From contig NZ_CP013979.1 of NCBI RefSeq assembly GCF_001660485.1, positions 3,224,001-3,288,000 of the forward strand: a DNA stretch of 64,000 nucleotides, written 5' to 3'. Position 1 is the first letter of the stretch. Every line of letters begins with the position of its first letter. Under the pieces are notes generated by a model, which did not search any database, was not told where the DNA came from, and was given only the letters and a program-made list of their open reading frames with translations. Shown piece after piece: positions 60,023 through 64,000 of the stretch. This stretch comes from Agromyces aureus (GTDB taxonomy: Bacteria > Actinomycetota > Actinomycetes > Actinomycetales > Microbacteriaceae). The position numbers and the translations under genes were made by a program.

Positions 60023-61183
60023 ATGACCCACCGCACAGGACCATCGCACCGAGATGGCATGACCCTCACCTCGTCGGGCTTCTACGTCTCCCAGGAGGCC
60101 CCGATCCGCTCGAGCAACCCGGTGCCGACGCCCTCGGCGCCCGCCCCCGACATCCTGCGCTGCGCGTACATGGAGCTCGTGGTGACCGACCTGGCCGCGT
60201 CGCGCGTGTTCTACGTCGACGTGCTCGGCCTCTACGTCACCGAGGAGGACGACGAGGCGATCTACCTGCGCTCGACCGAGGAGTTCATCCACCACAACCT
60301 CGTGCTGCGGCAGGGACCCGTCGCGGCCGTCGCGGCGTTCTCGTACCGCGTGCGCTCGAACGACGACCTCGAAAAGGCGGTCGCGTTCTACTCGGAACTC
60401 GGATGCCGCGTCGAACGTCGTGCCGACGGCTTCACCAAGGGCATCGGCGACTCCGTCCGCGTCGAGGACCCCCTCGGGTTCCCCTACGAGTTCTTCTTCG
60501 AGACCACGCACGTCGAGCGCCTGTCGTGGCGCTACGACCTGCACACGCCGGGCGAGCTCGTGCGCCTCGACCACTTCAACCAGGTGACGCCCGACGTGCC
60601 GCGCGCCGTGAACTTCATGCAGTCCCTCGGGTTCCGCGTCACGGAGGACATCCAAGACGAGGAGGGCGTCGTCTACGCGGCGTGGATGCGCCGCAAGCCC
60701 ACCGTGCACGACACCGCCATGACCGGTGGCGATGGCCCGCGCATGCACCACGTCGCGTTCGCGACGCACGAGAAGCACAACATCCTCGCGATCTGCGACA
60801 AGCTCGGCGCCCTGCGCCGATCGGATGCGATCGAGCGCGGACCCGGCCGCCACGGCGTCTCGAACGCGTTCTACCTCTACCTCCGCGACCCCGACGGCCA
60901 CCGCGTCGAGATCTACACGCAGGACTACTACACGGGCGACCCCGACAACCCCGTCGTCACGTGGGACGTGCACGACAACCAGCGCCGCGACTGGTGGGGC
61001 AACCCCGTCGTGCCCTCCTGGTACACCGAGGCGTCGCTCGTGCTCGACCTCGACGGCAACCCCAAGCCCGTCGTCACCCGCACCGACTCGTCGGAGATGG
61101 CCGTCACGATCGGCGCCGACGGCTTCTCGTACACGCGCTCGGGCGACGAGGAACGCGGCTTCAAGCTCGGCAACACCCTGTAA
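60023..61183 (+). CDS. hpaD: 3,4-dihydroxyphenylacetate (homoprotocatechuate) 2,3-dioxygenase
   Basis: The 386-residue extradiol ring-cleavage dioxygenase of the vicinal oxygen chelate superfamily contains two metal-binding His and one Glu: RLDHFNQVTPD, MHHVAFATH and HRVEIYTQDY. It resembles the well-studied Brevibacterium/Arthrobacter homoprotocatechuate dioxygenases in length and in its long C-terminal extension (GDPDNPVVTWDVHDNQRRDWWG). It opens the ring of homoprotocatechuate; HpaE then oxidises the product. AAGGA precedes ATG 60023. A hexanucleotide microsatellite begins 24 bases after the stop. Confidence 0.93.
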   Translation: MTHRTGPSHRDGMTLTSSGFYVSQEAPIRSSNPVPTPSAPAPDILRCAYMELVVTDLAASRVFYVDVLGLYVTEEDDEAIYLRSTEEFIHHNLVLRQGPVAAVAAFSYRVRSNDDLEKAVAFYSELGCRVERRADGFTKGIGDSVRVEDPLGFPYEFFFETTHVERLSWRYDLHTPGELVRLDHFNQVTPDVPRAVNFMQSLGFRVTEDIQDEEGVVYAAWMRRKPTVHDTAMTGGDGPRMHHVAFATHEKHNILAICDKLGALRRSDAIERGPGRHGVSNAFYLYLRDPDGHRVEIYTQDYYTGDPDNPVVTWDVHDNQRRDWWGNPVVPSWYTEASLVLDLDGNPKPVVTRTDSSEMAVTIGADGFSYTRSGDEERGFKLGNTL

Positions 61184-61206
61184 CTCGGGTCTCGCCCGCG
61201 CCCGCG

Positions 61207-61272
61207 CCCTCTCCCTCTCCCTCTCCCTCTCCCTCTCCCTCTCCCTCTCCCACTCCCACTCCCACTCCCTCT
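61207..61272. repeat. Hexanucleotide microsatellite, eleven units
   Basis: Seven CCCTCT units, three CCCACT units and a final CCCTCT follow without interruption, directly between the hpaD stop and palindromic repeat D. Simple hexamer arrays of this purity are unusual in a bacterial chromosome. Confidence 0.9.
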
Positions 61273-61275
61273 GCA

Positions 61276-61354
61276 GGCAATTCAGGATGCCTCGGCGACA
61301 CGCCGCACCGCGCCGCGGGTTCCCCGGCGCGCCGTCGCGACATCCTGAGTTGCC
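61276..61354. repeat. 80-bp palindromic repeat, copy D
   Basis: GGCAATTCAGGATG (61276-61289) pairs with CATCCTGAGTTGCC (61341-61354), one G-T pair. It overlaps the 3' end of the AbiEi/DUF559 gene and supplies its TGA stop. Confidence 0.88.
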
Positions 61355-62265
61355 CACGGCGGCGGGTTGGCCGTCGACCAGAGGTGGTCGCCGCGCCGCA
61401 GGTGCATGCGGACCGCATCGAACACCTCATCCCACCGCTCGATCACCTGCCGATGACTGAACGAGAGGTGGGCGTAGCCGACTGCCTTCAGCCAGGCCCA
61501 GCGCGCGCGATCGCGGTCGAATGCGCCCGGCTCGGTGTGTGGTCCTTCCCCGTCGACCTCGAACACGAGGCGGTCGCCGATGAGGATGTCCGCGAAATGG
61601 CCGCCGATCAGCGGCATCTGGGCGCGTACCGGAACTCCGGCAGCGGTGAGACGCTCGCGCGCGACCGTCTCACCGACGGATTGGCTGCCGGTGATCGATC
61701 GCTCCGCAACCCGGCGCGCGGAGACGCTCAGGCGAGCGAGCAACGCCTGGAAGGCCGTCTCCTCGAGCAGTTGGGGGCGTTCGGGTCGCCACGGCACGCG
61801 CTCGCGCGCGGAGTCGAGGACGCACAGCGCTTCCACCGGAGGAAGGCAGCCCATCACGTGCTCGAGGCAGCGCGAGAGCGAGACCATGGCGCCCTCCGCC
61901 TGCGCGTCGGGTTCCCAGTGAACGCGAACATCCGGACTCGGCAGGGTGAGTGGCCGAGCTGTGCCGGGGTGCCTCAGTCTCGCCGCGTTCGACGCCACCT
62001 CGACGTGCAGCTTCGGTGGTGTGCCGAGCACGCGGAGGCCATGCAGGTGAGCCGCGGACACGCACGTCAGCCGACCGCCCACGCGCGCGGCCTGTTTGAG
62101 TTCGGTTGCGATGCGCGGGTCGCAGTACACGCCACGGTGGAGTCGCTCGATCTCCCCGCGGTTGACGGCGACGGCGATTCCTCGCTCGGTGAAGCCCGCC
62201 TGCGCGAGGTCGGCTGTGGAGCAGATGCCGCCGGTGGATCCGATCAGCCTGCGCAATTCGCTCAT
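61282..62265 (-). CDS. AbiEi-type N-terminal domain plus DUF559 endonuclease-fold protein
   Basis: The 327-residue protein begins with a winged-helix domain like those of AbiEi antitoxin-type proteins (GSTGGICSTADLAQAGFTERGI, NRGEIERLHRGVYCD). The middle is less conserved, and residues about 215-300 match DUF559, a Vsr-like PD-(D/E)XK fold (HFADILIGDRLVFEVDGEGPH, FDRDRARWAWLKAVGYAHLSFSHRQV). Such proteins are numerous in actinobacteria, with unknown function. I chose ATG 62265; the frame is open to 62523, but that stretch includes repeat E. The last 23 or so residues and the stop are encoded by repeat D, so the C-terminus is repeat-derived. Confidence 0.8.
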   Translation of the reverse strand: MSELRRLIGSTGGICSTADLAQAGFTERGIAVAVNRGEIERLHRGVYCDPRIATELKQAARVGGRLTCVSAAHLHGLRVLGTPPKLHVEVASNAARLRHPGTARPLTLPSPDVRVHWEPDAQAEGAMVSLSRCLEHVMGCLPPVEALCVLDSARERVPWRPERPQLLEETAFQALLARLSVSARRVAERSITGSQSVGETVARERLTAAGVPVRAQMPLIGGHFADILIGDRLVFEVDGEGPHTEPGAFDRDRARWAWLKAVGYAHLSFSHRQVIERWDEVFDAVRMHLRRGDHLWSTANPPPWATQDVATARRGTRGAVRRVAEAS

Positions 62266-62362
62266 CGGCACAGCTTGGTCGTCTGCCAATGGTGGCGGCT
62301 CGAAATCTCGGGGCCGTGTGGGTTCCTCAGCCCCGTGCGCGGGTGGTGAGGCCGAGTCGGGT

Positions 62363-62447
62363 GTCGGCAACTCAGGATGTCTCGGCGACGCGCCGAGCCA
62401 TTCGCCGGAACGCCCCGCGTGTCGTCGGCGCGTCCTGAGTTGCCGAC
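62363..62447. repeat. 80-bp palindromic repeat, copy E
   Basis: Its 17-base arms (62363-62379 and 62431-62447, GTCGGCAACTCAGGATG) pair with one mismatch. It has the TCGGCGACGCGCCG core of copies C and D. Confidence 0.88.
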
Positions 62448-62530
62448 GCGTTGAGCGGACGGGCGGATGTCGCGTGCAGGCGGATGTCGCGCGCAGGCGC
62501 CTGCGCGTGCACGCGCGCGTCATGCGCGCG

Positions 62531-62586
62531 GGGTTAAGCGCGCAGGGTCAAGCGCGCAGGGTCAAGCGCGCAGGGTCAAGCGCGCG
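62531..62586. repeat. Four 14-bp tandem repeats
   Basis: GGGTTAAGCGCGCA is followed by two identical GGGTCAAGCGCGCA units and a GGGTCAAGCGCGCG unit. The array ends 70 bases before the aldehyde dehydrogenase ATG and could be an operator array or a slippage locus. Confidence 0.85.
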
Positions 62587-62655
62587 GCACGCACGGACAA
62601 GGCCCAGCGCGCCTGCCCTGCCTACCGTGGAACCCCGACTCAACGTGGAGGAACC

Positions 62656-64000
62656 ATGGACAGCCCGACCCCCGTGCTCGAACCGACGCACGACGACCTG
62701 CTCGCCGAGATCCAGTCGTTCGACGGCGAGCGACGCGAGATCCTCGACCCGGCGACCGGCGAGGTCATCGGTCACGCGCCCGTGCACTCGGTCGACGATC
62801 TCGAGGCCGCGGTCAGCCGGGCGAAGGCGGCCCAGCCGGCGTGGGCCGCACTCGGTCACGAGCGCCGCAGCGAGCTGCTCATGCAGGCCGCCGATGCGAT
62901 CGACGCCGAGGGCGAGGCGCTCGCGCGCATCCTCTCGCGCGAGCAGGGCAAGCCGCTCAACGGCCCCAACGCCCGGTTCGAGGTGGGCGGGGCATCCGGA
63001 TGGCTGCGCGCCGCCGCCGCGACCCGGCTCGAGACCGAGGTGGTCTTCGACGACGGCCAGGTGCACGCAGAGATGACCTACCGCCCGATCGGCGTGGTCG
63101 GTGCGATCGGCCCGTGGAACTGGCCGCAGATGATCACGGTCTGGCAGGTCGGACCGGCTCTGCGGATGGGCAACACGGTGGTCGTGAAGCCCTCGGAGTA
63201 CACGCCGCTCAGCGTGCTCGCACTCGTCGCGGTGATCAACCGCGTGCTGCCGGAGGGCGTCGTCGAGATCGTCTCGGGCGGGCGCGAGATCGGCGCCGCG
63301 CTCTCGTCGCACCCCGCGGTGGGCAAGGTCATGTTCACGGGGTCGACGGCGACGGGCAAGGCGATCATCCGCAGCTCGGCCGATACCGTCAAGCGGCTCA
63401 CGCTCGAGCTCGGCGGCAACGACGCGGGCATCGTGTTGCCCGACGTCGACCCGAAGGCGATCGCCGAAGGGCTGTTCTGGGGCGCGTTCATCAACACGGG
63501 CCAGACCTGCGCCGCACTGAAGCGCCTGTACGTGCACGACAGCGTCTACGACGCCGTGTGCGAGGCGCTGGTCGACGTCGCCGCGGCCATGCCCATGGGC
63601 GTCGGGCTCGACGAGGGCAACGTGCTCGGCCCGCTGCAGAACCGCCAGCAGTTCGACATCGTCGACCGGCTCGTGGAGTCGGCGAAGGCGTCGGGCGCGC
63701 GCGTGCTGCTCGGCGGCGAACCCGACCGCGAGCAGCCGGGCCACTTCTACCCGACGACGCTCGTCGCCGACATCGACGACGCGAATCCGCTCGTGCAGGA
63801 GGAGCAGTTCGGCCCGGCCCTGCCGATCGTCCGCTACCACGACGTCGACGAGGCCATCGCCCTCGCGAACGACGTCGAGGTCGGGCTGGGCGCCTCGGTG
63901 TGGGGCGCCGATCGCGACGAGGCGCGACGCGTCGCCGCGCGCATCGAGGCCGGCACGGTGTGGATCAACTCGCACGGCACGATCCACCCGATGGTGCCGT
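62656..64000 (+). CDS. Aldehyde dehydrogenase (3' end outside window)
   Basis: The visible 448 codons encode an NAD(P)-dependent aldehyde dehydrogenase. The Rossmann and catalytic segments are GAIGPWNWPQMITVWQVGPAL, VVVKPSEYTPLSV, FTGSTATGKAI, the base Glu in LTLELGGNDAGIVL and the nucleophile Cys in FINTGQTCAALKRLYV. Only the last 20-30 residues should be missing. GGAGGAACC precedes ATG 62656. The substrate is uncertain; position beyond the aromatic cluster would fit succinate semialdehyde or an aromatic aldehyde, but repeats separate it from hpaD, so it is probably a separate transcript. Confidence 0.92.
   Translation, partial: MDSPTPVLEPTHDDLLAEIQSFDGERREILDPATGEVIGHAPVHSVDDLEAAVSRAKAAQPAWAALGHERRSELLMQAADAIDAEGEALARILSREQGKPLNGPNARFEVGGASGWLRAAAATRLETEVVFDDGQVHAEMTYRPIGVVGAIGPWNWPQMITVWQVGPALRMGNTVVVKPSEYTPLSVLALVAVINRVLPEGVVEIVSGGREIGAALSSHPAVGKVMFTGSTATGKAIIRSSADTVKRLTLELGGNDAGIVLPDVDPKAIAEGLFWGAFINTGQTCAALKRLYVHDSVYDAVCEALVDVAAAMPMGVGLDEGNVLGPLQNRQQFDIVDRLVESAKASGARVLLGGEPDREQPGHFYPTTLVADIDDANPLVQEEQFGPALPIVRYHDVDEAIALANDVEVGLGASVWGADRDEARRVAARIEAGTVWINSHGTIHPMVP

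Larger units (their letters stand above)
62266..62655. other. Repeat-rich divergent intergenic region
   Basis: This 390-bp gap contains palindromic repeat E (62363-62447), two GCGGATGTCGCG words near 62464 and 62481, an alternating CGCG-rich stretch, a four-unit 14-bp tandem repeat (62531-62586), a possible -10 TACCGT (62623-62628) and the GGAGGAACC ribosome site of the next gene. No coding frame is convincing. Confidence 0.6.

Noticed and set aside
61207..61272. Possible CRISPR-like array
   Set aside because: It is a pure hexanucleotide microsatellite without spacers, and no cas gene is present.
61276..62447. Composite transposon made by repeats D and E
   Set aside because: The two copies are in the same orientation and each is itself a palindrome; no transposase, integrase or target-site duplication was found.

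Overview
The window is high-GC DNA with actinobacterial gene content. Aspartate is almost always GAC. Many genes have a TANNNT -10 box six or seven bases before the start codon, as in leaderless actinobacterial transcripts. Hairpin terminators lack a U-tract, and an 80-bp palindromic repeat family plus a GGATGCCGCGG motif are scattered throughout. The gene set (long GapB, RamB-like regulator, FMN-riboswitch rib operon, MHS transporter, class-E-like sortase substrate) fits Microbacteriaceae, possibly Agromyces or a relative. The genus is a guess. No rRNA, tRNA, CRISPR, phage or transposase gene was seen.

Layout. 1-12440: two very large minus-strand surface proteins with von Willebrand A and repeat modules; the first runs off the left edge. 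12678-17296: a YihY/BrkB membrane protein, exonuclease III, trpS, a GNAT acetyltransferase and a HAD phosphatase. 17458-23043: glycerol module (glpK, glpF, glpD on the minus strand, a divergent SorC-family regulator). 23093-26898: riboflavin operon ribD-ribE-ribBA-ribH behind an FMN riboswitch. 26961-35979: a small membrane protein, an MHS transporter, a Met/Cys-rich copper-storage-like protein, pseudouridine catabolism genes psuG-psuK, a 75-residue HTH protein with a twin operator, an ABC exporter and two proteins of unknown function. 36268-47479: central metabolism and regulators: GTP-PEP carboxykinase beside a divergent RamB-like regulator, a PadR/membrane-protein pair, a thiolase/SDR pair, a metzincin-like protein with a hexad-repeat tail, and gluconeogenic-type GapB. 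47733-51342: a PadR regulator divergent from an FAD monooxygenase, a NIPSNAP-like protein and a regulator/membrane-protein pair.

51447-61183 is a homoprotocatechuate (3,4-dihydroxyphenylacetate) meta-cleavage cluster: a ThDP-dependent decarboxylase-like enzyme, HpaH hydratase, HpaI aldolase, an unusual FAH-RraA fusion, a GntR regulator, HpaE dehydrogenase and HpaD dioxygenase. It is interrupted by a minus-strand glycosyltransferase. Three upstream regions share a GTATA-core motif suited to the GntR protein. 61207-62655 is repeat-rich: a hexanucleotide microsatellite, two 80-bp palindromes that bracket an AbiEi/DUF559-type gene, and a 14-bp tandem array. A partial aldehyde dehydrogenase closes the window.

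The most unusual signals are the 80-bp palindromic family (five copies, two flanking a nuclease-fold gene and one supplying its stop codon), the shared operator of the aromatic cluster with its FAH-RraA fusion, the 29 percent methionine Csp-like protein, and the twin GTCAA-N6-TTGAC operator of the 75-residue HTH gene.
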